Positions 54,858 through 64,000 of a stretch of 64,000 bases of DNA are shown here, piece by piece. Source of the DNA: Bacillus chungangensis (GTDB lineage Bacteria > Bacillota > Bacilli > Bacillales > Bacillaceae_C); NCBI RefSeq assembly GCF_030812995.1, contig NZ_JAUSTT010000008.1, positions 1 to 64,000 of the forward strand, read 5' to 3'. Position 1 is the first letter of the stretch. Each line of letters begins with the position of its first letter. Both the position numbers and the translations under genes were made by a program. The notes below the pieces were generated by a model that saw only the letters and a list, made by a program, of their open reading frames with translations, had not been told where the DNA came from and searched no databases.

Positions 54858-55187
54858 GAGTTGTTTAAGGAAAAGAATGGTTTTTGAAAGGTTTTGAAAA
54901 GTCTATAAAAGGGAAATGTTCTAGCAATCGTAGCTTTTATGGAGGAACTCATACTAAGGTTTCAAAAAAGAAAATCACTGTCACTTTTTCTTCGTGGGTG
55001 TATTGCTTTTCAAAGTTTTCGTTGTTAGTTGTATCGCTTGAATTACTTATGCTTTTGTTGTCCCCAATTTCAACTAGATAATTTTCTTCGGTTTCCCAAC
55101 CGGAGCTTTTCTAATAATGCCGCAATGCTAAATTCTCCGAAAAACAAACTATTTCTTCATCCGATGCTATTTAAGGAACTTCATTAA
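54858..55187. other. Gene-free region upstream of dpaA
   Basis: About 330 nt. A 65-codon plus-strand frame (54884-55081) crosses it, but it lacks a proper start and resembles no protein I know; it may be eroded sequence. Confidence 0.35.
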
Positions 55188-55216
55188 AAAAAGCTGACAT
55201 ATATGTCAGCCCTTTT
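55188..55216 (-). terminator. Terminator between ymxH and dpaA
   Basis: GCTGACATA/TATGTCAGC, with AAAAAGG on one side and seven T's on the minus-strand exit. It ends transcripts coming from the ymxH direction. Confidence 0.8.
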
Positions 55217-55239
55217 TCAGATCGCATGAATCAAACTAT

Positions 55240-55585
55240 AAATAAAGTGAAACTTCCATGAGTGGGGGTTTTCTTTCACCCCCCCCCCACTCAAAAGAAG
55301 TAGAACAAAGGCTAAGATCATAGCGTCCTCGAAAAGGAAACCGCTTTTCTTCGTGCGATGTATCGCTACCGAAGCTTTCCTTGTCCTGTTAAAACGCCTT
55401 TGTGACCGACATCCTCGAAAAAGGAGAGCACTTTTTCTTCGTGCGATGCTGATTCAAAAAGCTTTTCTTATCCTGTCGGCCCGAACAAATCGGACATTTG
55501 ACTTTCAGTTATCTACACCTAGCGCTTCTAATTACTCTGACTCTTAAGGTGGGGGGCTTGACTTGCCAGTTAGATGTGGGATAAA
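55240..55585. repeat. Dispersed repeat R1, copy 2 (expanded)
   Basis: AATAAAGTGAAACTTCC, a GTGGGGG...CCCCCCCCCCAC hairpin, two successive CCTCGAAAA(A)GGA...CTTTTCTTCGTGCGATG segments, CAAATCGGACATTTGACTTT, the AGGTGGGG region and GCCAGTTAGATGTGGGATAAA. It is longer than copy 1 because the middle segment is duplicated. Confidence 0.75.
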
Positions 55586-55743
55586 GTGAAACTTCCATCA
55601 GTGGGGGTTTTCTCTCATCCCCCACTGATGGTTAGTTGAACCAATCGGACATTTGACTTTCAGTTATCCCCCACCTAGACTTCTTCGAATCCTCTTAGCT
55701 CTTGAGGTGGGGGGCTTGACTCGCCAGTTAGATGTGGGATAAA
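55581..55743. repeat. Dispersed repeat R1, copy 3 (compact)
   Basis: It follows copy 2 head to tail, sharing the ATAAA. It has ATAAAGTGAAACTTCCATCA, a CAGTGGGGG...CCCCCACTG hairpin, CCAATCGGACATTTGACTTT, a CCCCCACCT...AGGTGGGG hairpin and GCCAGTTAGATGTGGGATAAA. It lacks the CTCGAAAAAGG middle segment. Confidence 0.75.
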
Positions 55744-55753
55744 ACATTAATAA

Positions 55754-55996
55754 TTAGTCCTCTGGAACATCAAGAATAATCATATCTGTTCCGATTGTTC
55801 GAATGTAATGCCATGGTACTCTAATCTCTGAAGTTGTTTGCCTACCAACGCGAAACCATTTGCCATTTGGAATAATCAATGTATTTATATGTCCGGTACT
55901 CTCATCTATTTCCAAATCTGTTTGGCCTAAAACGCCTAATCGTTCTGCTTTTTTATAGTTCACAATTTCTTTTCCGCTAAGTTCGCTTAATCTCAT
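55754..55996 (-). CDS. ymxH: YmxH/YlmC PRC-barrel protein
   Basis: An 80-residue PRC-barrel protein (MRLSELSGKEIVNYKKAERLGVLGQTDLEIDESTGHINTLIIP...) of the YlmC/YmxH sporulation family, function unknown. ATG 55996 behind AGGGGGATGAAT; the 33 upstream in-frame codons lack a start signal. It is usually adjacent to mlpA and dpaA, as here. Confidence 0.88.
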   Translation of the reverse strand: MRLSELSGKEIVNYKKAERLGVLGQTDLEIDESTGHINTLIIPNGKWFRVGRQTTSEIRVPWHYIRTIGTDMIILDVPED

Positions 55997-56330
55997 ATTC
56001 ATCCCCCTAAAAATTCTAGCAGTCTCGACTATCGCTAATCTTTCGGCAGCGGCTCTGTTTTGTCCATTTTGTTTGAGTCTTTTTGAAACGAACATCTATC
56101 ACTAATATATAGCCTGTTTTTATTTTTAGAATGGATGCACCACGATTTTGATCTTTGCAGGTCTAAACCTTATAAATGAAAAGAACTTCTTGGCCTTAAA
56201 CACATTCTTTAACAATGGCCGGCCTTATCTAATCACTTGCGAGCAATTCATATCATTGGTTTTTAAATGGAACAAGCAGTAAAGCTTTTGTTTATCAGTT
56301 TACCTGTCCATATAATGATCAGATGTAAGA
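55997..56330. other. Gap between mlpA and ymxH
   Basis: About 330 nt; only a weak TGATC/GATCA hairpin follows the mlpA stop. It presumably carries the ymxH promoter. No gene. Confidence 0.4.
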
Positions 56331-57551
56331 TCATGATTCATTAGGATTAATAATGGCAAAAGCATACGGTTCTGAAAAAATTCGTTCTGCTAACGTGTTC
56401 GCACTTTCTATCGTTACTTGATCAATTTCTACAATCATCTCATCTAAGGAACGATGTCGCCTAAGAAGTAATTCATTTTTGCCATTTCGACTCATGCGGC
56501 TGTTTGTGCTTTCTAAGCTTAGCATCACATTTCCTTTTAATTGTTCTTTGCTGTTTCGCAGTTCTTTTTCCGTTACACCATGATTTTTCAAGTCTTGAAT
56601 CGTTGATTGAATCGTGTCAAAAAGGGCATTCATTTGATTAGCACCAGTGCCGCCATATATTGTAACCATTCCACTGTCTTGGTAAGCAGAATGATAAGAG
56701 AATATTGAATAAGCTAGGCCTTTTTGTTCTCGGACTTCTTGAAATAATCTTGATGAGAAACTGCCGCCGAAGATATTATTCATGACAATGAGATCGTAAA
56801 TATCTTTGTGTCCAATCGGCAAACCTTCATAAGCAAAGCAAAGATGCGTTTGTTCAATGTCTTTTTTTCTTTGAATACGGTTGTGATGAAATAATGGCTT
56901 TTCTGATTCAATTAGGGCTTTTTCACGTTCATAGGAACCAAATAAGCGTTCAATTTGTGTAATAAATGTTTCTTTTACATTTCCTGCCACAGAAATAACA
57001 ACACGGTCTGGAGTATACATCTGATGCATATATGCCTTTAATGTCTCTCCTGTAAATGCTTCTAGTGTTTCAACGGTTCCTAGGATTGGATAACCTAATG
57101 CATGATGAGGGTAAGCAGAACGATCCAGCAAATCATGGATCAAATCGTCTGGTGTATCTTCATACATTTTTATTTCCTCATAGACGACTTGCTTTTCCTT
57201 TTCCAACTCTTCTTCAGCAAATGTCGAATGAAAAAACATATCTGCTAAGATATGAAGTGCATATTCTGCATGGTTGTCCAATATTTTCGCATAAAAGCAT
57301 GTATATTCTTTCGAAGTAAACGCATTCACTTGTCCACCTATTGAATCAAATGCTTCAGCAATTTCTAGGCTCGTCCGTGTTTGTGTGCCTTTAAAAAACA
57401 TATGCTCCAAAAAATGGGAGATGCCATTATTTTTTTGGTTTTCATGTCTGGAGCCACTGTTCACCCAAATGCCGATTGCTACTGAGCGCACCGTCGGGAT
57501 CTCTTCTAATACAATCCTTAATCCATTTTGACACGTATATTTCTTAATCAT
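56331..57551 (-). CDS. mlpA: MlpA, M16-family zinc protease
   Basis: The 406-residue mitochondrial-processing-peptidase-like enzyme carries the full inverted zinc motif HFLEHMFFKGT (about residue 47), the downstream Glu region (KQVVYEEIKMYEDTPDD), and VNAFTSKEYTCFYAKI, GGSFSSRLFQEVREQKGLAYSI. It is a homologue of B. subtilis YmxG/MlpA, active as a single chain. ATG 57551 follows AGGAGCATA. Confidence 0.92.
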   Translation of the reverse strand: MIKKYTCQNGLRIVLEEIPTVRSVAIGIWVNSGSRHENQKNNGISHFLEHMFFKGTQTRTSLEIAEAFDSIGGQVNAFTSKEYTCFYAKILDNHAEYALHILADMFFHSTFAEEELEKEKQVVYEEIKMYEDTPDDLIHDLLDRSAYPHHALGYPILGTVETLEAFTGETLKAYMHQMYTPDRVVISVAGNVKETFITQIERLFGSYEREKALIESEKPLFHHNRIQRKKDIEQTHLCFAYEGLPIGHKDIYDLIVMNNIFGGSFSSRLFQEVREQKGLAYSIFSYHSAYQDSGMVTIYGGTGANQMNALFDTIQSTIQDLKNHGVTEKELRNSKEQLKGNVMLSLESTNSRMSRNGKNELLLRRHRSLDEMIVEIDQVTIESANTLAERIFSEPYAFAIINPNES

Positions 57552-57658
57552 TATGCTCCTCCTGTTCTTGGTGCACGTATTTATTTGTTGAAGAGGTATG
57601 ACGTTTCGAGCAGATAAAGAAAAAGCTTCATCTATTATTGCTCCAATTACAGCATTTT

Positions 57659-58621
57659 TTAACGCTTATTCATAATCCGTTCTTCACGCATGAGTTTTGA
57701 TACGGTACCAATTCGCAAATTTTTTTGTTTCATTGATTTGATTAGTTGATCAAGTGCTGCTGAAGTGGAAGCAGTTGGGTGCATTAAAATCATCGCTCCT
57801 GGAGAAACCTTTGTTGTGACACTATTAATGATGACTTCGGGACTTGGCTTTTGCCAATCAATTGTATCGACAGTCCACATGACTGTTCCTAATTGCAAAG
57901 AATGTGCCACCGCAACTACTTCATCTCGATAGCTTCCACTAGGCGGCCCAAACCACCGTACCTGCTTTCCGGTTGTTGCTTCTATCACTTGATTTGTTTT
58001 GATTAGTTGTTCTCGAATTTGCTCACGGCTTAATGTTTTCATATCAGGATGTGTATATGAATGGTTGCCGAGTTCATGTCCACTATCAGCAATCATTTTT
58101 GCTAAGTCTGGATTTGCTTTTACCCATCTTCCTTCCAAAAAAAAGGTGACAAATACGTCATGCTTCTTCAATGTTGCAAGCATATCAGGGATAAATTCAT
58201 TGCCCCATGCCACGTTAATCAAAAAGCTGACCATAGGTTTGTCAGGATGCCCTCGATAGATAGGAGATGGAGGCAAGTCTGACAAATGGACTTTAGGCGA
58301 TATTTGTTTAAATACTAATTTCCGATCATCGTATTTGCGCTCGCTTTTCATTTTCTTATAAGATGCTTCCACATCAACCGCGAGACCATTATAGCCGGGG
58401 ATAGCCTTCCATACACGATCTACTTTTGCGTCAGATGGTGGAATGTAATGCTTTGATGCGTTGGCTTCAATTGTTTTCCAAAGAGAAGATTTTTGGGCAG
58501 AAGCAGTAACTGAACGCTGCTTCCATTTATTTACGTATTGCTTCGTTAAAGGGTTGTGCACTGCAGCTATTGCCGCAATAGCGATCATTCCAATTATAAT
58601 TAATTTTTTTATCTGATTCAT
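57659..58621 (-). CDS. ylxY: YlxY, polysaccharide-deacetylase-like protein
   Basis: A 320-residue protein with an N-terminal membrane anchor (LIIIGMIAIAAIAAVHN) and a C-terminal NodB fold (FFLEGRWVKANPDLAKMIADSGHELGNHSYTHPDM, MLTVDTIDWQKPSPEVI region, ILMHPTASTSAALDQLI). The metal His pair is kept (NHSYTH), but the catalytic TFDDGP motif reads SFLINVAWGNEF, so deacetylase activity is doubtful; this is also seen in YlxY of B. subtilis. Sporulation-associated, next to pnp as usual. Confidence 0.9.
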   Translation of the reverse strand: MNQIKKLIIIGMIAIAAIAAVHNPLTKQYVNKWKQRSVTASAQKSSLWKTIEANASKHYIPPSDAKVDRVWKAIPGYNGLAVDVEASYKKMKSERKYDDRKLVFKQISPKVHLSDLPPSPIYRGHPDKPMVSFLINVAWGNEFIPDMLATLKKHDVFVTFFLEGRWVKANPDLAKMIADSGHELGNHSYTHPDMKTLSREQIREQLIKTNQVIEATTGKQVRWFGPPSGSYRDEVVAVAHSLQLGTVMWTVDTIDWQKPSPEVIINSVTTKVSPGAMILMHPTASTSAALDQLIKSMKQKNLRIGTVSKLMREERIMNKR

Positions 58622-58799
58622 TTGCGCATTCCTCCTCGTTTTCAGCCTATGAAACGAGCATCTATAATTAGAACACGCAATTTAATATTAGAGAGGATGT
58701 ACCAAGAGTCTAGGTTTATCTTTTCAGAAACCTTCGTTGTCTTTATCGCAGTTTATCTTATACAGCTGTCTTAATAGAGAAGATGTATTTTTTCCAAAA

Positions 58800-58824
58800 A
58801 GAAAAAGCCAGGGTCTCCTGACTT
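58800..58824 (-). terminator. Terminator of pnp
   Basis: Minus-strand AGTCAGG...CCCTGGCT, followed by TTTTCTTTTT, about 55 nt past the pnp stop. Confidence 0.7.
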
Positions 58825-58880
58825 TTGTTATTATAAGCGATCATGAACAGCATTGCTATTGAATTGTCTCAAATTGACGA

Positions 58881-60998
58881 TTATTTTTGGGTATTCTTTT
58901 CTTTTTGTTCTTTTAAGACGGCTTTTCGTGATAAGTTCACTCTACCTTGGTTATCAATATCAACGACTTTTACTAAAACCTCATCGCCAATAGAAAGTAC
59001 GTCTTCTACTTTGCGGACTCGTTCTTCAGCAAGTTCGGAAATATGAACCAAACCATCTTTGCCATTAAATATTTCAAGGAAAGCGCCAAATTTTTCAATT
59101 CGCTTTACTTTGCCAAGATAAATCTGTCCCGGTTCTACTTCACGAACAATGTCTTCAATAATTTTCCGCGCTTTCTTGTTCATCACTTCATCAGTAGAAG
59201 AAATAAATATCGTTCCATCTTGCTCAATGTCAATTTTTACATTTGTTTCTTCAATAATTTTATTGATTTGTTTTCCGCTCGGCCCAATAACATCGCGAAT
59301 TTTATCAGGATTAATCGCCATCGTTAAAATTTTTGGTGCATATTTAGATAAAGCTTCACGCGGCTGCGAAATCGTTGCCATCATTGAGTCTAAAATATGC
59401 ATCCGGCCTCGTTTTGCTTGCTGCAATGCTTCCTCTAATATTTCTCGAGATAGACCTTCGATTTTAATATCCATTTGTAAAGCAGTTACACCTTTTGCTG
59501 TACCTGCAACTTTAAAATCCATGTCGCCAAGGAAATCTTCCATACCTTGTATGTCACTTAGTATTGTATAATGCTCTCCTGCTTTGACGAGTCCCATTGC
59601 AATCCCAGCAACTGGAGCCTTTAATGGCACCCCAGCATCCATCATTGCCAAAGTGCTGGCACATATACTTGCTTGTGATGTAGAGCCATTGGATTCCAAT
59701 ACTTCCGAAACCAATCTTATGGTATAAGGGAATTTGCTTTCTTCTGGAATAACAGGTTCGAGCGCACGTTCTCCTAGAGCACCATGCCCAATTTCACGAC
59801 GGCCAGGTCCACGCATTGGTCCTGTTTCGCCAACACTGAATTGCGGGAAATTGTAATGATGCATAAAGCGCTTTGACTCCTCAATGCCAAGACCGTCTAG
59901 AATTTGGACATCACCAAGTGCTCCTAGTGTACAAACACTTAGCGCCTGTGTTTGTCCTCTCGTAAATAAGCCAGATCCATGCGTACGCGGCAGGATACCT
60001 ACTTCTGAAGACAACGGACGAATTTCATCGACCTTTCTTCCATCAGGGCGCACTTTTTCTTCGGTAATGAGACGGCGTACTTCCTCTTTGACTAGCTTGC
60101 TTAACACTTCTTGTACTTGCTTCAACAGCGCCTCATCGCTCTCTTCGCGTTCCTCAAATACAAGTACCACCTTATCTTTTACAGCTTGAATCGCATCTTC
60201 GCGGGCATGTTTTTCTGCTACTTGGATTGCAGATTTCAGTTCTGTTTCACACATTTGTCGAACTTCTGCTTCAATGTTTGCATCAAGCTCGTACAATTCC
60301 ACTTCAAGTTTTTCTTTCCCTACATGCTCAACAATTTTCTCTTGAAAAGCGATTAGTTTTTTGATTTCTTCATGGCCAAACATGATCGCTTTCAGCATCG
60401 TTTCTTCTGGAACTTCATCTGCTCCAGCTTCTACCATATTAATCGCATCTTTTGTTCCTGCAACGATTAAATTAATATCACTCTTCTCTAATTGCACTAC
60501 CGTTGGATTAATAACAAATTCTCCATCTACACGGCCAACGACAACACCTGCAATCGGACCTTCAAAAGGGATATCCGATACACACAGCGCCAAGGAAGAG
60601 CCAAACATTGCAGCCATCTCAGAAGAACAGTCTTGATCAACACTCATTACGATACTTACGACTTGAACTTCGTTTCGAAATCCATCGGCAAACAATGGAC
60701 GGATTGGACGATCAATAAGACGGCTTGCTAAAATCGCTTTTTCACTTGGCCGCCCTTCTCTTTTAATAAAACCACCAGGAATTTTACCAACAGCATATAA
60801 ACGTTCTTCATAATTTACTGTTAGTGGAAAAAAGTCAACACTTTTAGCTGCTTTAGAAGCAGTTGCTGTACTTAATACTGCAGTTTCCTCATAGCGGACA
60901 AGCACCGCGCCATTTGCTTGCTTTGCCAATTGTCCGACTTCGACAGTCAGTTTGCGGCCTGCCCAATCCATGGAAAAGCTCTGTTTCTCTTGTTCCAT
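58881..60998 (-). CDS. pnp: Polyribonucleotide nucleotidyltransferase (PNPase)
   Basis: The 705-residue phosphorolytic 3' exonuclease has two RNase PH-like domains ([23 protein letters not shown] and [22 protein letters not shown] ... [20 protein letters not shown]), a KH domain ([27 protein letters not shown]) and a C-terminal S1 domain ([31 protein letters not shown]). ATG 60998 follows GAGAGGAGTTTCTAT and gives exactly the B. subtilis length. Confidence 0.97.
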   Translation of the reverse strand: MEQEKQSFSMDWAGRKLTVEVGQLAKQANGAVLVRYEETAVLSTATASKAAKSVDFFPLTVNYEERLYAVGKIPGGFIKREGRPSEKAILASRLIDRPIRPLFADGFRNEVQVVSIVMSVDQDCSSEMAAMFGSSLALCVSDIPFEGPIAGVVVGRVDGEFVINPTVVQLEKSDINLIVAGTKDAINMVEAGADEVPEETMLKAIMFGHEEIKKLIAFQEKIVEHVGKEKLEVELYELDANIEAEVRQMCETELKSAIQVAEKHAREDAIQAVKDKVVLVFEEREESDEALLKQVQEVLSKLVKEEVRRLITEEKVRPDGRKVDEIRPLSSEVGILPRTHGSGLFTRGQTQALSVCTLGALGDVQILDGLGIEESKRFMHHYNFPQFSVGETGPMRGPGRREIGHGALGERALEPVIPEESKFPYTIRLVSEVLESNGSTSQASICASTLAMMDAGVPLKAPVAGIAMGLVKAGEHYTILSDIQGMEDFLGDMDFKVAGTAKGVTALQMDIKIEGLSREILEEALQQAKRGRMHILDSMMATISQPREALSKYAPKILTMAINPDKIRDVIGPSGKQINKIIEETNVKIDIEQDGTIFISSTDEVMNKKARKIIEDIVREVEPGQIYLGKVKRIEKFGAFLEIFNGKDGLVHISELAEERVRKVEDVLSIGDEVLVKVVDIDNQGRVNLSRKAVLKEQKEKNTQK

Positions 60999-61052
60999 AT
61001 AGAAACTCCTCTCTATGAAAACAATCATAGTTTATTTTATGTTTAAAGAGGT

Positions 61053-61201
61053 TGTTCAAAAAGTCCGCCATTTACACTTCGCCTCTCCGGTTCGAAACGA
61101 TGCACCTCATCGAACACTTCGAAGGTCAGCTTTCGAAAGGAATCAAGCTTGTGCTTTCAATCATCGAACTTCTCGGCTCTTTTTGTCCTCCTTTTTGAAC
61201 A
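61053..61201. repeat. MITE-like 149-bp element between rpsO and pnp
   Basis: Perfect 11-bp terminal inverted repeats, TGTTCAAAAAG...CTTTTTGAACA. The interior is GC-richer than its surroundings and rich in TTCGAA/TCGAA palindromes, with no ORF. From memory, similar intergenic units occur in other Bacillus genomes. Confidence 0.6.
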
Positions 61202-61709
61202 CACAATCAAAACGTATAAATTCTCATGCAGCACTTATTAACATACGTCTATCAAGAGCATTTATATGTATTGTTCACCATTTAATATGATTTTAAATGT
61301 TTTTTGTATATTTTCCAACACTATACAAAGATTTTTGTGAAAATCTCAACATGAGGGTGGCGAACTGTATATGTTCACAAACGCAGTTCATTTAAACAGT
61401 TCACTTTTATAAGCAGGATCAGTTGCTTCCATTTTAACATAAATAACGAGTGATATTGAAAGAAAATCGTTATGTTAAAGGAAGGTATGATATTCGCTTC
61501 CTTTTGACCTTTCAAATTGTTGTTTGACTGTTCAAGTTTTGAATCTTGATTTTTTTGATTTTATGCTAACAAAAAAGCGGGGATTATCCCGCTTTCTCGT
61601 TGACCTTTAAGACCTTTCGGTCTACTTACATCCCTATAATGGACAAGGGATGTATATAAAAAACATTTCATACAGCACTGTTTTATATACAGTACAGAAC
61701 AGCCTACAT
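61202..61709. other. rpsO-pnp gap
   Basis: About 500 nt. From right to left it holds a TACATCCC/GGGATGTA hairpin (61629-61654), an AGACC-GAAA-GGTCT hairpin, the rpsO terminator and then AT-rich sequence leading to pnp. No gene. Confidence 0.5.
61569..61596 (-). terminator. Terminator of rpsO
   Basis: AAAGCGGGAT/ATCCCCGCTTT with six T's on the minus-strand exit, about 115 nt past the rpsO stop. Confidence 0.85.
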
Positions 61710-61979
61710 TTAGCGACGTAAACCTAGTCTGTTAATCAAATTACGGTAACGTTGAACATCTTTGTTACGTAAATACGTTAACAGGTTACGACGTCTACCT
61801 ACCATCTTCATCAAACCGCGACGAGAATGGTGATCTTTTTTATGTGTGCTCAAGTGGCCGTTCAGGTTGTTGATTTCTTCCGTTAGAATAGCAATTTGAA
61901 CTTCAGGAGAACCTGTATCACTCTCATGAATTTTATAAGCTGAGATAAGTTCATTTTTACGTTCTTGAGAAAGTGCCAT
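61710..61979 (-). CDS. rpsO: 30S ribosomal protein S15
   Basis: An 89-residue protein with the S15 signature ([60 protein letters not shown]). It binds the 16S rRNA three-way junction early in assembly. GGAGGTGAAACAG precedes ATG 61979. The 5' leader (61980-62060) includes a CTTTGC-TTG-GCAAAG hairpin; S15 autoregulatory leaders are known in Geobacillus, and this could be one. Confidence 0.97.
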   Translation of the reverse strand: MALSQERKNELISAYKIHESDTGSPEVQIAILTEEINNLNGHLSTHKKDHHSRRGLMKMVGRRRNLLTYLRNKDVQRYRNLINRLGLRR

Positions 61980-62105
61980 TCTGTTTCACCTCCATTTTTT
62001 TGCATCCCCTTTTCCCTAGCAAGCGTTGGTGAGTCGCTTTGCCAAGCAAAGGTTCATATCATACGAGTATTAGAATACTACTTTCTGACAAAAAAAGCAA
62101 GGCAT

Positions 62106-63056
62106 TTAAAAACGTTTCTTTCTAAAATAATCGAGTGCTTGCTGTTTATCTTTTTCCATCTGTGCAATCAATTCATCGACATGATTGAATTTTAACTCTT
62201 CGCGAAACCGCTGATGCCACTCAACAACGACCTCTTCACCGTATATATCATCAGAAAAGTCGAATATATGTACTTCTATAGAAAGTGCATATGCGCCCGG
62301 ATGGGTAAAAGTTAAATTGTAGCCGACGTTGCAAACACCTTCATACCATCGATGATTCACAAAGAAACGAACAGCGTAAACACCCATCTTCGGAATTAAG
62401 TAATCATGATTCAAATGAATATTGGCTGTTCTAAATCCAATCTTCCTTCCCCGCTTCTCACCATGGACAACTGTTCCTTTCATCGTATAAAAACGGCCTA
62501 ATAGATTGGTGACAGTGGGAAAATCCCCATCTTCCAATCGTTCTCTAATCTTTGTTGAACTCACTTTTTCTTCTGATTCCGATAGTTTCTCCACAACTGA
62601 ATAAGTAAAACGGCTATCAGCAAATGTCTCCATTGCCTCCATTGTTCCCTTGCCATATTTTCCATATGTATAATCAAATCCTGCCGTCACATGTTTCACA
62701 TGAAGATCAACCAAATACTGATCAACAAATTGTTGTGGGGAGAGACTGGAAAAAAACGAAGTAAACCTAACAATAAATAAGTAATCTACTCCAAGTGAAG
62801 CGATCAACGCAATTTTATCTTCTAGTGGAGTAATGTAGCGCACGAGTTTTTTTTCTTTGCCAAGGACAACAGAAGGGTGGGGATCAAATGTCATGACTGC
62901 ACTCTTCCATTGCTGCTTTTGAGCGGTTTGAACTGCCTGCTGTATGACTTTCTGATGCCCACGATGCACGCCATCAAAAAAACCGAGTGCGATTGATAGC
63001 GGTGGAAAATCTTTTTTTGTTAATGAATGAGGATGGTGTATTGTTACTACTTTCAT
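62106..63056 (-). CDS. ribF: Bifunctional riboflavin kinase/FAD synthetase
   Basis: A 316-residue protein. The N-terminal FAD synthetase has the nucleotidyltransferase motif LGFFDGVHRGH and TFDPHPSVVLG, plus FSSTKIRE-like VSSTKIRERLEDGDF. The C-terminal kinase has GTVVHGEKRGRKIGFRTANI and YPA-type Mg2+ region variants. It converts riboflavin to FMN and then FAD. Seven nt separate it from truB. Confidence 0.96.
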   Translation of the reverse strand: MKVVTIHHPHSLTKKDFPPLSIALGFFDGVHRGHQKVIQQAVQTAQKQQWKSAVMTFDPHPSVVLGKEKKLVRYITPLEDKIALIASLGVDYLFIVRFTSFFSSLSPQQFVDQYLVDLHVKHVTAGFDYTYGKYGKGTMEAMETFADSRFTYSVVEKLSESEEKVSSTKIRERLEDGDFPTVTNLLGRFYTMKGTVVHGEKRGRKIGFRTANIHLNHDYLIPKMGVYAVRFFVNHRWYEGVCNVGYNLTFTHPGAYALSIEVHIFDFSDDIYGEEVVVEWHQRFREELKFNHVDELIAQMEKDKQQALDYFRKKRF

Positions 63057-63062
63057 TTTCTC

Positions 63063-63986
63063 TCACCTTTTCAACGAATCAATTTGTAAAACTTTTACTG
63101 GTTTAATGACATGAGATTTCCGTGGATGAACTTGATAAATAGCAATTGCAGACTTTCCCTCATAAAATACTACTTGTTTTTGATGGTCTGTCCACCATTC
63201 AGGTGTTGGCAATACAGCGCCATTTCTTAGTTTTGCTGCAGTATCTGCTGATACTTGTCTTTGAGGCAAATGAGAAAGTCCTTTTTCCAACGGCGCGATG
63301 ATATCAGACAGTGTTCCTGCCTCCAAATGCTGCGCTAATACTGAAAAAGGTATCGCATCTGATTGAGTGAAAGGGCCAGATGCAGTTCTCGTTAAAGCTT
63401 TCATATGAGCAGGATAGCCTAACTTCTCACCGATCATTACAGCAAGTGTACGAATGTATGTACCTTTGCTGCAGCGCACTCGGAACTGAAAGGAAACAGT
63501 TTCCCCGGAAAAGCTTTGTTCGTTATGGAGAAGCCGAAGTTCATAAATAGTCACTTTTCTTGTCGGACGCTCTATATGGATCCCTTTTCTAGCGTATTCA
63601 TATAATCGCTTGCCATTTACTTTGACTGCTGAATACATGGGAGGCGTCTGCAAAATCTCTCCTGTTAAAGAGTGAAGCACCTCTTCGATTTCCTTACGGG
63701 TAAATGGACGCTCAATCGGTTTTCGTTCCACTACATCCCCGGAGGCATCTTCTGTAGTGGTTGAAAAACCAAGTGTCACTTCTCCTTCATATTCTTTTCC
63801 ATCATTCGTCATGTATTCTGCAACCTTTGTAGCTCTTCCTAGGCAAATCGGAAGGACCCCAGTCACGTCTGGATCTAATGTCCCTGTATGTCCTACTTTT
63901 TTTGTTTTAAGCATTTTTCGGATTTTCCACACACAATCATGTGAGGTCATTCCTGCTGGCTTCCATAATGGGAGGATCCCATCCAC
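63063..63986 (-). CDS. truB: tRNA pseudouridine-55 synthase TruB
   Basis: A 307-residue pseudouridine synthase with DGILPLWKPAGMTSHDCV, catalytic Asp in VGHTGTLDPDVTGVLP, MYSAVKVNGKRLYEYARKG and RVRCSKGTYIRTLAVMIGEKLG. The start is GTG 63986 behind GGGAGAG. The gene is complete although it reaches the window edge. It is normally followed, as here, by ribF. Confidence 0.96.
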   Translation of the reverse strand: MDGILPLWKPAGMTSHDCVWKIRKMLKTKKVGHTGTLDPDVTGVLPICLGRATKVAEYMTNDGKEYEGEVTLGFSTTTEDASGDVVERKPIERPFTRKEIEEVLHSLTGEILQTPPMYSAVKVNGKRLYEYARKGIHIERPTRKVTIYELRLLHNEQSFSGETVSFQFRVRCSKGTYIRTLAVMIGEKLGYPAHMKALTRTASGPFTQSDAIPFSVLAQHLEAGTLSDIIAPLEKGLSHLPQRQVSADTAAKLRNGAVLPTPEWWTDHQKQVVFYEGKSAIAIYQVHPRKSHVIKPVKVLQIDSLKR

Positions 63987-64000
63987 TTTGATTCTCTCCC

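Noticed and set aside
54884-55081. 65-codon plus-strand ORF upstream of dpaA
   Set aside because: Its start has no ribosome-binding site and the C-terminal hydrophobicity is the only protein-like feature.

Overview
This window is chromosomal DNA of a Gram-positive, endospore-forming member of the Bacillaceae. Nearly every gene lies on the minus strand. Read right to left, the order follows the Bacillus subtilis truB-to-ymcA chromosome segment: truB, ribF, rpsO, pnp, ylxY, mlpA, ymxH, dpaA/dpaB, asd, dapG, dapA, rnjB, then tepA, ylzJ, spoIIIE, ymfC, then ymfF, ymfH, ymfI, ymfJ, ymfK, rodZ, pgsA, cinA, recA, then rny, ymdB, spoVS, miaB and ricA (ymcA). The dipicolinate and spore genes show a spore former. 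The lysine 6-dehydrogenase and the intron-bearing recA recall thermophilic Geobacillus-type bacilli; that placement is inference.

The most striking locus is recA (6493-10743). It is not broken but split into three exons by two group II introns. Exon 1 (613 nt) ends inside the Glu codon of GNPE. A 32-nt micro-exon encodes most of the L2 DNA-binding loop. Exon 3 (393 nt) resumes at [10 protein letters not shown]. Together they give an uninterrupted 345-residue RecA. Both introns have GTGCG 5' ends, AY 3' ends, a domain V hairpin, and an EBS1 loop complementary to the preceding exon. The first intron (860 nt) has no ORF. The second (2353 nt) encodes a maturase whose reverse transcriptase motifs have decayed (YANH instead of YADD). 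A LexA-type box and a promoter lie upstream.

Several blocks interrupt the conserved backbone. (1) A TPP-riboswitch-controlled thiazole operon (tenI-thiS-thiG-thiF) sits between ymfH and ymfI and has no thiO. (2) An accessory stretch at about 22-27.5 kb holds a YxlEFG-like ABC cassette with a divergent HTH regulator and matching palindromes over both -10 boxes. It also holds tnpB and probable BREX pglZ relics, a VOC protein and a type I toxin-antitoxin locus. (3) A nucleoside ABC importer (nupNOPQ-like) lies beside the GntR regulator ymfC. (4) At 38.2-46.7 kb lies a probable lysine degradation cluster (aminotransferase, ThDP enzyme, aldehyde dehydrogenase, lysine 6-dehydrogenase, IclR regulator, with a nearby NhaC-type transporter). 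It has a near-ideal promoter overlapped by a CcpA cre box.

Intergenic regions carry dispersed non-coding repeats: a family with several hairpin segments at 49.1 and 55.2-55.7 kb plus fragments, a 149-bp MITE-like element between pnp and rpsO, and relics sharing the motif GTGAACTACTCACC. I found no rRNA or tRNA gene and no CRISPR array.
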